From Fontimonas thermophila (lineage in GTDB: Bacteria > Pseudomonadota > Gammaproteobacteria > Nevskiales > Nevskiaceae): 64,000 nt of DNA. The DNA is taken from contig NZ_FOOC01000009.1 in the NCBI RefSeq assembly GCF_900113085.1, positions 1-64,000 of the forward strand. Reading direction: 5' to 3'. Below the pieces are notes generated by a model. The model saw nothing but the letters and a program-made list of their open reading frames with translations, searched no databases and was not told the origin of the DNA. A program made the position numbers and the translations under genes. Shown here in pieces: positions 41,133 through 49,468 of this stretch. Each line of letters opens with the position of its first letter. Position 1 is the first letter of the stretch.

Positions 41133-41180
41133 GGCCGATGTTTCCGTTGAGGTCGTCCCCCGGCGCGCCGGGTCATGCCC

Positions 41181-41198
41181 GCATGCGCCGGCGCATGC
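41181..41198. repeat. Perfect 18 bp palindrome in the gap between two acyl-CoA dehydrogenase genes
   Basis: GCATGCGCCGGCGCATGC is identical to its reverse complement. It is about 50 bp before the start codon of the PimD-like gene and 13 bp after the stop of the PimC-like gene. The surrounding GGTCATGCCC sequence looks like a dispersed extragenic palindrome of the kind common in Proteobacteria, so it may be a REP-type repeat rather than an operator. Confidence 0.5.
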
Positions 41199-41210
41199 AG
41201 GCGCAACCGT

Positions 41211-42410
41211 TCAGAAGCCGAGCATCATCTTGGCGATGATGTTGCGCTGGATCTCGTTGGAGCCGCCGTAGATCGTGGTCTTGCGCATGTTGAAGTAAAG
41301 CCCGGTATGCGCCACACCGTACTCGGGTCCGACGATGGGCCCGTCGTAGCCCGCGTCGAGCGCAGCGGGCTGGTACGGCGCCGCATAGGGCCCGAGCGCC
41401 AGCATCAGCAGCTCGGAGAGCGTCTGCTGGATTTCCGAGCCGCGGATCTTCAGCAGCGAGGCCTCCGGCCCCGGTGCCTTTTTCTCCATTTCCGCGGCGA
41501 TCACGCGCAGCGTCGTGACCTCCAGCGCCATCAATTCGATCTCGACCTGGGCGATGCGGTCACGAAAGCGCGGATCGTCGATCAGCCGGCCGCCGCCGCA
41601 GGCCCGCTCGCGGGCCGCAATCGCTTTCAGGCGCTTGAGCCAGCGCTTGGAGCGACCGACCTCGGCGATCCCGGTACGCTCGTGCGCGAGCAGGAACTTG
41701 GCATAGGTCCAACCCTTGTTTTCCTCGCCGATGCGGTTGGCCACCGGTACTTCGACGTTGTCGAAGAACACCTCGTTCACTTCGTGCTCACCGTCGAGCA
41801 TGATGATCGGGCGCACGCTGATGCCAGGCGATTTCATATCGATCAGCAGGAACGAGATTCCCTCCTGCTTGCGCGCCTGCGGATCGGTGCGCACGAGGCA
41901 GAACATCCAGTCCGCATACTGGGCCAGCGTGGTCCAGGTTTTCTGGCCGTTGACGATGTACACATCGCCGCGGCGTTCGGCGCGCGTTTTCAGCGATGCC
42001 AGATCCGAACCCGAACCCGGCTCGGAATAGCCCTGGCACCACCAATGCTCGCCGGAGAGGATGCGCGGCAGAAAATACGCCTGCTGCGCCGGCGTGCCAA
42101 AGGCCATGATCACCGGGCCGACCATGACCAGGCCGAAGGGCATCAGCGCCGGCGCCCCGGCATCGGCGCATTCTTCGTGGAAGATGTGCTGCTGCACGGC
42201 ATTCCAGCCCGCGCCGCCGAAGGCCTTGGGCCAGTGCGGCGCCACCCAACCCTGCCGGTAGAGGATGCGATGCCAGCGCAGATAATCCTCCTTGGTCATC
42301 CGCCGGCCTTCGAGCACCTTGGCGCGCAGATCGGCCGGCAAGTGCGCATCGATGAAGGCGCGCACCTCGGCGCGGAAGCTTTGCTCCTCGGGCGTGAAAT
42401 TCAGATCCAT
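41211..42410 (-). CDS. Acyl-CoA dehydrogenase, PimC-like (large subunit type)
   Basis: This is a 399 aa flavoprotein. The N-terminus begins MDLNFTPEEQSFRAEVRAFI, the FAD/substrate region has QGYSEPGSGSDLASLKTRA, and the C-terminus ends IYGGSNEIQRNIIAKMMLG, with the GSNE-Q-R motif of the large-subunit branch. It and the following PimD-like protein probably form a two-protein acyl-CoA dehydrogenase. The promoter region of about 210 bp is shared with the divergent hydratase/dehydrogenase gene. Confidence 0.92.
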   Translation of the reverse strand: MDLNFTPEEQSFRAEVRAFIDAHLPADLRAKVLEGRRMTKEDYLRWHRILYRQGWVAPHWPKAFGGAGWNAVQQHIFHEECADAGAPALMPFGLVMVGPVIMAFGTPAQQAYFLPRILSGEHWWCQGYSEPGSGSDLASLKTRAERRGDVYIVNGQKTWTTLAQYADWMFCLVRTDPQARKQEGISFLLIDMKSPGISVRPIIMLDGEHEVNEVFFDNVEVPVANRIGEENKGWTYAKFLLAHERTGIAEVGRSKRWLKRLKAIAARERACGGGRLIDDPRFRDRIAQVEIELMALEVTTLRVIAAEMEKKAPGPEASLLKIRGSEIQQTLSELLMLALGPYAAPYQPAALDAGYDGPIVGPEYGVAHTGLYFNMRKTTIYGGSNEIQRNIIAKMMLGF

Positions 42411-42624
42411 GCCGCACTCCGATCGAATCGCTTTGCCGGCAGCTTAGGGAGGATGCGCATCACCGGCAAATGAAACGCGCGCATCGAAGCCGATAAGTCT
42501 TGCGCATGCCCCCAGCCCCCTGCGCATTCCTATGCCTTATGGAAAGCAATGCGGACTTTTCATTTGTGCGGATGCCATGCCACGCCTACGCTCGTGGCCT
42601 CCCCCGTTGCGACGAGGTCATGCG

Positions 42625-44718
42625 ATGAGCGTCAGCCACTATCGGGTGCACGGCCAGATCGCCGTGATCGCGATGAACCATCCGCCGGTCAATGGTCTTG
42701 GACTTGCGCTGCGGCGCGCGCTCCTCGACGGTCTCGACCGCGCCGAGGCCGACCCTGCGGTCCGTGCCATCGTCCTGATCGGAACCGACAAGGTCTTCAG
42801 CGCCGGTGCCGACATCCACGAATTCAACTCGCCGCTGATGCGGGCAGAACCCACCCTGCACACGCTCATCGATGCGATCGAACGCGGCACAAAGCCGGTG
42901 ATCGCGGCGATTGCCGGGGCCTGCATGGGCGGCGGGCTGGAGCTGGCGCTGGGCTGTCATTTCCGCATCGCGCGCGCCGATGCACAGATCGCGCTGCCGG
43001 AGGTCAAGCTCGGCCTTCTGCCCGGCGCCGGCGGCACGCAACGCCTGCCGCGTGCCGTCGGCGTCGAAACCGCGCTCAATCTGATCGTCTCCGGCGCCAC
43101 GGTGCCGGCGCAGCAGCTTTCGCAGACAGCGCTGTTCGACGCCCTGGTTGCCGACGATCTGGCAAGCGGTGCTCTTGCCTTTGCAGAGAAAATCCTGGCC
43201 GAAGGCATAGCGCTCAAGCGCATCCGCGATCTGCCGTGCACGCATCCGGACGCCGAGGCGTACTTCCAGTTCGCGCGCCACCATGTGCGCAGCAGCGCCG
43301 GGGCGTTTCCGGCGCCGCTCAAATGCATCGACGCCGTGGCCGCGGCAGTAACCAGCCCGACCTTCGACGCCGGCCTCGCCGCCGAGCGCGAGGCGTTTGC
43401 GTATCTCGTGCAGACGCCGGAGTCCAAGGCCCTGCGCCATGTCTTTTTTGCCGAACGCGCCGTCACCAAGATTCCGGACGTACCGGAGGACACACCGACC
43501 CGACCGATCAAGACCGCCGCCGTGATCGGCGCCGGCACGATGGGCGGCGGCATCGCGATGACCTTCGCCAATGCCGGCATCCCGGTCAGCGTGCTGGAAA
43601 TCAAAGCCGAGGCGCTGGAGCGCGGCCTGGCCACCATCCGCAAGAACTACGAATCCCAGGTCAAGAAAGGCAAGCTCGGCGCAGACGCGCTCGCCGCCCG
43701 CATGGCGCTGATCCAGCCGACGCTGGATTACGCCCACATCCGCGACGCGGACATCGTCATCGAGGCGGTCTTCGAAGACATGGACGTGAAAAAAGCCGTG
43801 TTCGAGAAACTCGACGCGGTGATGAAACCCGGCGCGATTCTCGCAACCAACACTTCGACGCTGGACGTCAACCGCATCGCGGCGTTCACGACACGCCCTG
43901 AGGACGTCGTCGGCACGCATTTCTTTTCGCCGGCGAACGTGATGCGTCTGCTCGAGATCGTGCGCGGCGAAAAAACCGCGAAAGACGTGCTCGCCACGGT
44001 GATGAAGCTGGCGAAGACGCTCAAGAAGCTGCCGGTGGTCGCGGGCGTGTGCGATGGCTTCATCGGCAACCGCATGATCCACCGCTACAGCGCCGAGGCG
44101 ATGCGCATGCTCCTTGAGGGTGCGCTGCCCCAGCAGATCGACCAGGCAATCGAACGCTGGGGGATGGCGATGGGGCCGTTTCGCATGTCGGATCTCGCTG
44201 GCAACGATGTCGGCTGGCTGATCCGCAAGCGCCATTACGCCGAACGCCCGCAGATGCCGCGCGCCGTGATCGCCGACCGTCTGTGTGAGCGCGGTCGCTT
44301 TGGCCAAAAAACCGGCAAGGGCTGGTATGCCTACCGGACCGGCGACCGCACCGCGTACCCGGATCCGGAAGTCGAGCAACTCATCGTCGATGCCCGCCGG
44401 GAAGCCGGCATCGCGCCGCGCCGGATCGACGATGGCGAGATCGTCGAACGCCTGATCTACGCGCTGGTCAACGAGGGCGCGCGCATTCTCGAGGAAGGCA
44501 TCGCACTGCGCGCATCCGACATCGACATGGTCTATCTCAACGGCTACGGCTTTCCGCTGCACCGCGGCGGCCCGATGTTCTACGCCGACACCGTCGGGTT
44601 GTACACCGTCGCCCGGCGCATGCGTGCGTTTGCGCGCCAGCCTGGCGCGGATGCGGCCTTCTGGACGCCGGCACCACTGCTGGAAAGACTCGCTGCCGAA
44701 GGCAAGACGTTCAACTGA
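42625..44718 (+). CDS. Enoyl-CoA hydratase / 3-hydroxyacyl-CoA dehydrogenase fusion (PimF/FadJ-like)
   Basis: This is a 697 aa bifunctional enzyme. The hydratase half has AGACMGGGLELALGCHFRIA and ALPEVKLGLLPGAGG with the catalytic Glu. The dehydrogenase half has the NAD motif VIGAGTMGGGIAMTFA (about 295) and the catalytic His in GTHFFSPANVM. It carries out the hydration and 3-hydroxy oxidation steps of beta-oxidation. The ATG at 42625 was chosen with a GAGG site upstream. It is divergent from the two acyl-CoA dehydrogenases and 18 bp upstream of the thiolase. Confidence 0.95.
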   Translation: MSVSHYRVHGQIAVIAMNHPPVNGLGLALRRALLDGLDRAEADPAVRAIVLIGTDKVFSAGADIHEFNSPLMRAEPTLHTLIDAIERGTKPVIAAIAGACMGGGLELALGCHFRIARADAQIALPEVKLGLLPGAGGTQRLPRAVGVETALNLIVSGATVPAQQLSQTALFDALVADDLASGALAFAEKILAEGIALKRIRDLPCTHPDAEAYFQFARHHVRSSAGAFPAPLKCIDAVAAAVTSPTFDAGLAAEREAFAYLVQTPESKALRHVFFAERAVTKIPDVPEDTPTRPIKTAAVIGAGTMGGGIAMTFANAGIPVSVLEIKAEALERGLATIRKNYESQVKKGKLGADALAARMALIQPTLDYAHIRDADIVIEAVFEDMDVKKAVFEKLDAVMKPGAILATNTSTLDVNRIAAFTTRPEDVVGTHFFSPANVMRLLEIVRGEKTAKDVLATVMKLAKTLKKLPVVAGVCDGFIGNRMIHRYSAEAMRMLLEGALPQQIDQAIERWGMAMGPFRMSDLAGNDVGWLIRKRHYAERPQMPRAVIADRLCERGRFGQKTGKGWYAYRTGDRTAYPDPEVEQLIVDARREAGIAPRRIDDGEIVERLIYALVNEGARILEEGIALRASDIDMVYLNGYGFPLHRGGPMFYADTVGLYTVARRMRAFARQPGADAAFWTPAPLLERLAAEGKTFN

Positions 44719-44736
44719 TCACGCCGGGAATCGAAC

Positions 44737-45915
44737 ATGACCGACGCCGTCATCGTCTCCGTGGCCCGCACGCCGTTTGCCAAATCCTGGCGCGGGGCCT
44801 TCAACATGACCCATGGCGCCACGCTCGGCGGCCATGTGGTGCGCCACGCGATCGCCCGTGCCGGACTCGAACCCGGCGAAGTCGAAGACGTGATCCTCGG
44901 GTGCGCTTATCCGGAAGGTGCCACCGGCAACAACATCGCGCGCCAGGCCGCGATCCGCGCCGGCTGCCCGGTGACGGTGCCGGGCATGACGGTCAACCGT
45001 TTCTGCTCGTCCGGATTGCAGACCATCGCGATCGCTGCGCAACGCGTGCTCGCTGGCGAAGGTAGCATCTACGTCGCCGGCGGCGTGGAATCGATTTCCT
45101 GCGTGCAGAACGAACGCAACACGCACATGACGCGCGAGGGCTGGCTCGCCGAACACAAACCCGATCTGTATCTGCCGATGCTGCAGACCGCGGAAATCGT
45201 GGCGCGGCGCTACGCCATTGCGCGCGAACGGCAGGATGCCTATGGCGCCCGCAGCCAGCAGCGCGCCGAGGCCGCACGCGCCGCCGGCCGGTTCAAGGAA
45301 GAAATCGTGCCGATCACGGTCAGGTCCGGAATCGTCGATCCGCAAACCGGCATGCTGCTCACCCGCGAGGTGACGGTCAGCGAGGACGAGGGCATCCGCC
45401 CCGGCACGACCTACGAGGCCATTGCGAAGATCAAACCGGCGCTGCCCGGCGGCGTCATCGCCGCCGGCAATGCCAGCCAGTTCTCGGATGGCGCAGCCGC
45501 CTGCGTGGTCATGGATGCGCGGCTTGCGGAGAAACGTGGACTCACGCCGCTCGGGATCTTTCGCGGCTTTGCCGTCGCCGGCTGCGAGCCGGACGAGATG
45601 GGCATCGGCCCGGTGTACGCGGTACCGCGCCTGCTCGCACGCACCGGCGTGAAGATGGACGACATCGGCCTGTGGGAATTGAACGAGGCCTTCGCCGTAC
45701 AGGTGATTTACTGCCAGGACCGGCTTGGCATCCCGGACGACCGGCTCAATGTTGACGGCGGCGCAATCGCCTTAGGACACCCGTATGGTGTTTCCGGCAC
45801 ACGCCTGGTCGCTCACGCCTTGATCGAAGGCAAGCGCCGGGGCGTGAAATACGTCGTCGTCACCATGTGCATCGGGGGCGGCATGGGCGCCGCCGGGCTG
45901 TTCGAGGTGGTGTAA
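44737..45915 (+). CDS. Acetyl-CoA C-acyltransferase (thiolase, PimB/FadA-like)
   Basis: This is a 392 aa thiolase. The nucleophilic Cys90 lies in [10 protein letters not shown], the His in [12 protein letters not shown], and the C-terminal catalytic Cys in [12 protein letters not shown]. It cleaves 3-ketoacyl-CoA to acetyl-CoA and a shortened acyl-CoA, following the hydratase/dehydrogenase encoded just before it. Confidence 0.95.
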   Translation: MTDAVIVSVARTPFAKSWRGAFNMTHGATLGGHVVRHAIARAGLEPGEVEDVILGCAYPEGATGNNIARQAAIRAGCPVTVPGMTVNRFCSSGLQTIAIAAQRVLAGEGSIYVAGGVESISCVQNERNTHMTREGWLAEHKPDLYLPMLQTAEIVARRYAIARERQDAYGARSQQRAEAARAAGRFKEEIVPITVRSGIVDPQTGMLLTREVTVSEDEGIRPGTTYEAIAKIKPALPGGVIAAGNASQFSDGAAACVVMDARLAEKRGLTPLGIFRGFAVAGCEPDEMGIGPVYAVPRLLARTGVKMDDIGLWELNEAFAVQVIYCQDRLGIPDDRLNVDGGAIALGHPYGVSGTRLVAHALIEGKRRGVKYVVVTMCIGGGMGAAGLFEVV

Positions 45916-45939
45916 GCGCGCCCGCCATACATACCGGAC

Positions 45940-45971
45940 ACAAGAAAGCCGGACGGCGCTGCCGTCCGGCT
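45940..45971 (-). terminator. Intrinsic terminator between the thiolase and fadE
   Basis: AGCCGGACGGC (45947-45957) pairs with GCCGTCCGGCT (45961-45971), with a three-base loop. On the minus strand it is followed by TTTCTTGT, so it serves the converging fadE gene. The stem can also act for the thiolase side, although no T-run follows there. Confidence 0.75.
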
Positions 45972-46014
45972 CATGGTCGTGGGTCCGCCAGTCGGCCGAA
46001 GACCGACGCGACGC

Positions 46015-48492
46015 TCACGCCACGCGCGCGCGAAGCGCGGCCTGATTGATGTCCTCACCTCGTTCGGCGGCATAGTCGCCGGCAATGTAGGCCGGACTGA
46101 AGTCGTCGGTGAGGATGACGTCGTAGCGCACGGTGTCGTATGCCTGGGCTTGCTCAGCCTCCGCCGGCGTCATCAGGCCGCGCGCGACGGCGTTGCGCAG
46201 GCGTTCGGCGACGGTATCGCCCTCGAGCTCACCTTTGGCCGCGAGTCGGTAGAACTTCTGGTACGCCGCCTCGGTTTTGCGTCCCACCGCCCAGGCGTGC
46301 TCCATGCGGCCGATCGGATCGTTCACCCCGCCGTTCTTGAACACCAGCCAGGACAGGCGCTCGCGCACGTCGGTGTCTTCGAGAATCAGATCGGCAACCT
46401 GCGCATTGCGTGCGTCCGAGACGGGTTTGACGTGATTGCCGAGCGGGAACACGACGGTGCGCATGACCCAGCGTGCCCAGGCCACCGGGAAGTTGCGGAG
46501 AAAACCGTCGAAGGCGTGGGCGATTTCATATTGGCAATGGTCCAGCGCCCAGCGTGCATGGGCGAGCTCCGCCTGCGTTTTCGGCCCTTCGAGGTAAAAC
46601 TTGGCGACACAGGAAGCGATGTAGAGCTGGCTCAGCACATCGCCCAGACGGGCGGACAGGCGCTCCATGAACTTGAGCTTGCCGCCGAGTACACCCATCG
46701 TCAGATCGGCGCAGAACGCAAGCGCCGCAGAGAAGCGCTCCATCCGCCGGAAATAGGGTGCAAGCTCGCCATCCACCGGCGCGCGGGCCAGCCGCGCACC
46801 GGTCAAGCCCAGGGTGAAGGCGCGCACCGCGCGGTTGATCGAAAAGCCGATGTGCCCGAACAGTAGCCTGTCGAAGGCGGCAAGATCGTTCTCGCGTGCG
46901 GCTTCCATCTCCGGAAACACGTAGGCGTGGCAGCGAATCGCCCCCTGGCCGAAGATCATCAGATTGCGCGTGAGAATGTTCGCGCCCTCGACCGTGATCG
47001 CCACCGGCGTCGCCTTGTAGGCCGTCGCCATGAAATTGCGCGGCCCCTGCTGGATCGCCCTGCCCGCCATCACGTCCATGCCGTCGTTGATGGTTTTGCG
47101 CATCATCTCGGTCATGTGGTATTTGGCGATCGCCGTCACCACCGACGGCGCGCAATGATCGACGGCGGAAGCCGTCATCACCCGCATCGCTTCCAGGATA
47201 TATGCGAAGCCGGCGATGCGACCGGTGGCTTCCTGGACGCCTTCGAACTTGCCGATCGGCACCTTGAACTGCCGGCGGAAGCGGCCATAGACACCGGTCA
47301 TGCGGTAGGCGGTCTGGCCTGCCGCGGCGGCGAGCGCCGGCAACGAGATGCCGCGGCCAGCCGACAGGCATTCCACCAGCATGCGCCAGCCCTTGCCGGC
47401 CATTGCCGGCCCGCCGATGATCCAATCCACCGGGATGAACACGTCGCGCCCGTGGATCGTGCCGTTCATGAACGCCGCGCCCGGATAGTGGCGGCGGCCG
47501 ATCTGCACGCCCGGGTGCTTGGCCGGAATCAGCGCGCAGGTGATACCGTAGTCGGTCTTCGACGGATCGCCGAGCAAGCCGTCGGGATCGCGCAGCTTGA
47601 ACGCCAGGCCGATGACCGTCGCCACCGGGGCCAGTGTGATGTAGCGCTTGGAGAAATTGAGCCGGATGCCGAGTACCCGCTGCCCCTCGTGCTCGCCGTA
47701 GCAAACGATGCCGAGATCGGGCATCGCCGTGGCATCGGAACCGACCTCCGGACCGGTGAGGCCGAAGCAGGGTATCTCCTTGCCCGAGACCAGACCCGGC
47801 AACCAGCGCTGTCTTTGCGCCGGCGTCCCGTAGTGCATCAACAGCTCGCCCGGCCCCAGCGAATTGGGCACCATGACCGTCACCGCCAGCGTGATCGACT
47901 TGGTCGCAAGCTTGGTCACGACCGCCGACTGCGCGTTCGCGGAAAACCCGAGGCCGCCATATTCCTTTTTGATCAGCATCGCGAGAAATTTCCTCTCGCG
48001 GATGAAGTTCCACACCGCCTCCGGCAGATCTTTCTGCTCGAATTCGACCTTCCAGTCGTCGCAGAGCTTGCACAGCGCCTCGCACTCATTGTCGAGGAAG
48101 GACTGCTCCTCGGGTGTCAGCGGCGTGTACTTAAAATCGAGCAGCTTGCTCCAGTCGGGGCGACCGCGGAACATCTCGGCCTCCCACCAGGTATCGCCGG
48201 CCTCCAGCGCCTCGCGCTCGGTTGCGGACATCTCCGGCAAAACCTTCTTGAACGCAGCGAAGATCGGCCGGGTCACGAGCATGCGGCGCAGCGGGCGCAG
48301 GTTCAGCAGCAGCGCAAGCGCGGCATACACCCCACCGGCAATGGCCAGCCCACCCGCACCCAGCACACCCAGCAGCTTGAGCGCGATCAACAGCAAGCCC
48401 GCAGCGAGAGTCCAGACGATCAGCGGCGCGCCGACGTAGGCCAAGCCCCAGACGGCGAGGAGTGCGATCAGCGCGAAGATCTGGATAGACAT
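46015..48492 (-). CDS. fadE: Acyl-CoA dehydrogenase FadE
   Basis: This is an 825 aa membrane-associated acyl-CoA dehydrogenase, close to the 814 aa of E. coli FadE. The N-terminal 75 residues are three hydrophobic segments. The flavoprotein core has CFGLTGPEVGSDATAMPD, RYITLAPVATVIGLAFKL and the C-terminal long-FadE extension with MERFSAALAFCADLTMGVLGG. It starts fatty acid beta-oxidation. It is transcribed with the TetR gene upstream (gap 27 bp). Confidence 0.95.
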   Translation of the reverse strand: MSIQIFALIALLAVWGLAYVGAPLIVWTLAAGLLLIALKLLGVLGAGGLAIAGGVYAALALLLNLRPLRRMLVTRPIFAAFKKVLPEMSATEREALEAGDTWWEAEMFRGRPDWSKLLDFKYTPLTPEEQSFLDNECEALCKLCDDWKVEFEQKDLPEAVWNFIRERKFLAMLIKKEYGGLGFSANAQSAVVTKLATKSITLAVTVMVPNSLGPGELLMHYGTPAQRQRWLPGLVSGKEIPCFGLTGPEVGSDATAMPDLGIVCYGEHEGQRVLGIRLNFSKRYITLAPVATVIGLAFKLRDPDGLLGDPSKTDYGITCALIPAKHPGVQIGRRHYPGAAFMNGTIHGRDVFIPVDWIIGGPAMAGKGWRMLVECLSAGRGISLPALAAAAGQTAYRMTGVYGRFRRQFKVPIGKFEGVQEATGRIAGFAYILEAMRVMTASAVDHCAPSVVTAIAKYHMTEMMRKTINDGMDVMAGRAIQQGPRNFMATAYKATPVAITVEGANILTRNLMIFGQGAIRCHAYVFPEMEAARENDLAAFDRLLFGHIGFSINRAVRAFTLGLTGARLARAPVDGELAPYFRRMERFSAALAFCADLTMGVLGGKLKFMERLSARLGDVLSQLYIASCVAKFYLEGPKTQAELAHARWALDHCQYEIAHAFDGFLRNFPVAWARWVMRTVVFPLGNHVKPVSDARNAQVADLILEDTDVRERLSWLVFKNGGVNDPIGRMEHAWAVGRKTEAAYQKFYRLAAKGELEGDTVAERLRNAVARGLMTPAEAEQAQAYDTVRYDVILTDDFSPAYIAGDYAAERGEDINQAALRARVA

Positions 48493-48519
48493 GCGACTCT
48501 CCGGTGAAAAGACCCCAGT

Positions 48520-49185
48520 TCAAGCCCCCCCGCCGGGCCGCTGCAGCGGCACCACGTGCGGGTGGTCCTCCTGCGCACCCTTGTGTTCGCCCTTGTCCGC
48601 GCCATCGCGCGGAATCAGCGTCTTGATCATCAGCTTTAGGTATTCGTTGAACTGCGCCCCGGTCGGCATCAGCTCGGGCGTGTCCCGGCGGATCTGCAGA
48701 TTGCCCATGAAGGTCGCGTAGGCGAACCGCGCCCAGTGCTGGGCCCGGACCGGATCGAACCCGAGCGCCGTGTAGCACTGCACCAGATAGTTCATGCGCT
48801 TCTCCGACACGCGCTGCACGAACTCGCGGACCAGCGGATGATCCTCGGCCGCGGCAATCGCCAGATACAGACGGCCCGAACGATAGCCGGCATTGGCCTC
48901 CTTGAAGACCTTGACGATGCGCGCATACGGATCGGGCTCGTCACCGACACGCGCGAGCACCTCCTCGGTCTCGCGGCGCTCCCACAGCTCCAGAGCGGCG
49001 CGCAGCAGCGCCTCGCGGTTGGGGAAATGCCAGTAGAAGCTCCCCTTGGTGACACCGAGCCGGCGCGCCAGCGGCTCCACCGCCACCGCATCCAGCCCGC
49101 CGGCGGCCATGGCGTCGAGCGCAGCGCGCGCCCAATCCTCGGCGGTCAGACTGGGCTTGGCATCGGCTGCAGTCGTGGTTTTCAT
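48520..49185 (-). CDS. TetR/AcrR-family transcriptional regulator (fadE-linked)
   Basis: This is a 221 aa repressor. The N-terminal helix-turn-helix is at about 15-60, with LDAVAVEPLARRLGVTKGSF and YWHFPNREALLRAALELWE. The C-terminal ligand domain carries RMNYLVQCYTALGFDPV. The ATG at 49185 has MKTTTAADAK; the frame upstream is not used. The gene precedes fadE as an operon, and a perfect palindrome about 40 bp upstream is the expected operator. The ligand is likely an acyl-CoA. Confidence 0.92.
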   Translation of the reverse strand: MKTTTAADAKPSLTAEDWARAALDAMAAGGLDAVAVEPLARRLGVTKGSFYWHFPNREALLRAALELWERRETEEVLARVGDEPDPYARIVKVFKEANAGYRSGRLYLAIAAAEDHPLVREFVQRVSEKRMNYLVQCYTALGFDPVRAQHWARFAYATFMGNLQIRRDTPELMPTGAQFNEYLKLMIKTLIPRDGADKGEHKGAQEDHPHVVPLQRPGGGA

Positions 49186-49224
49186 GCGCAGTACCCGGAC
49201 ACCGGATCGGTATCGGCAGTCTAT

Positions 49225-49242
49225 CCATACGCATGCGTATGG
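49225..49242. promoter_or_regulatory. Operator of the TetR regulator and fadE
   Basis: CCATACGCATGCGTATGG is a perfect 18 bp palindrome, centred about 49 bp upstream of the regulator start codon. On the minus strand a TTGTGC -35-like hexamer (49247-49242) touches it, so the palindrome would fill the spacer of the promoter, the standard place for a TetR-type autoregulatory operator. Confidence 0.65.
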
Positions 49243-49468
49243 CACAAGGCAGAGCCGTCGCCCCTCTCTGGCGCTACGGCCAACTGCTTGCCATGAACAC
49301 ACAGCTTTTTCAGCGGATTTCCGGCTTGCGAAAGTCACGGAAACGGGATGTCGGACTCTCTGCCAGCACGAGGGGTACGGGGGATATCTTTCCGCACATC
49401 GGCCAAGCCGACCCCCACCGCGGGTTCGAGCGGGTAAAACCTATGTAGCTACCGACCCGTTCAGCCGA

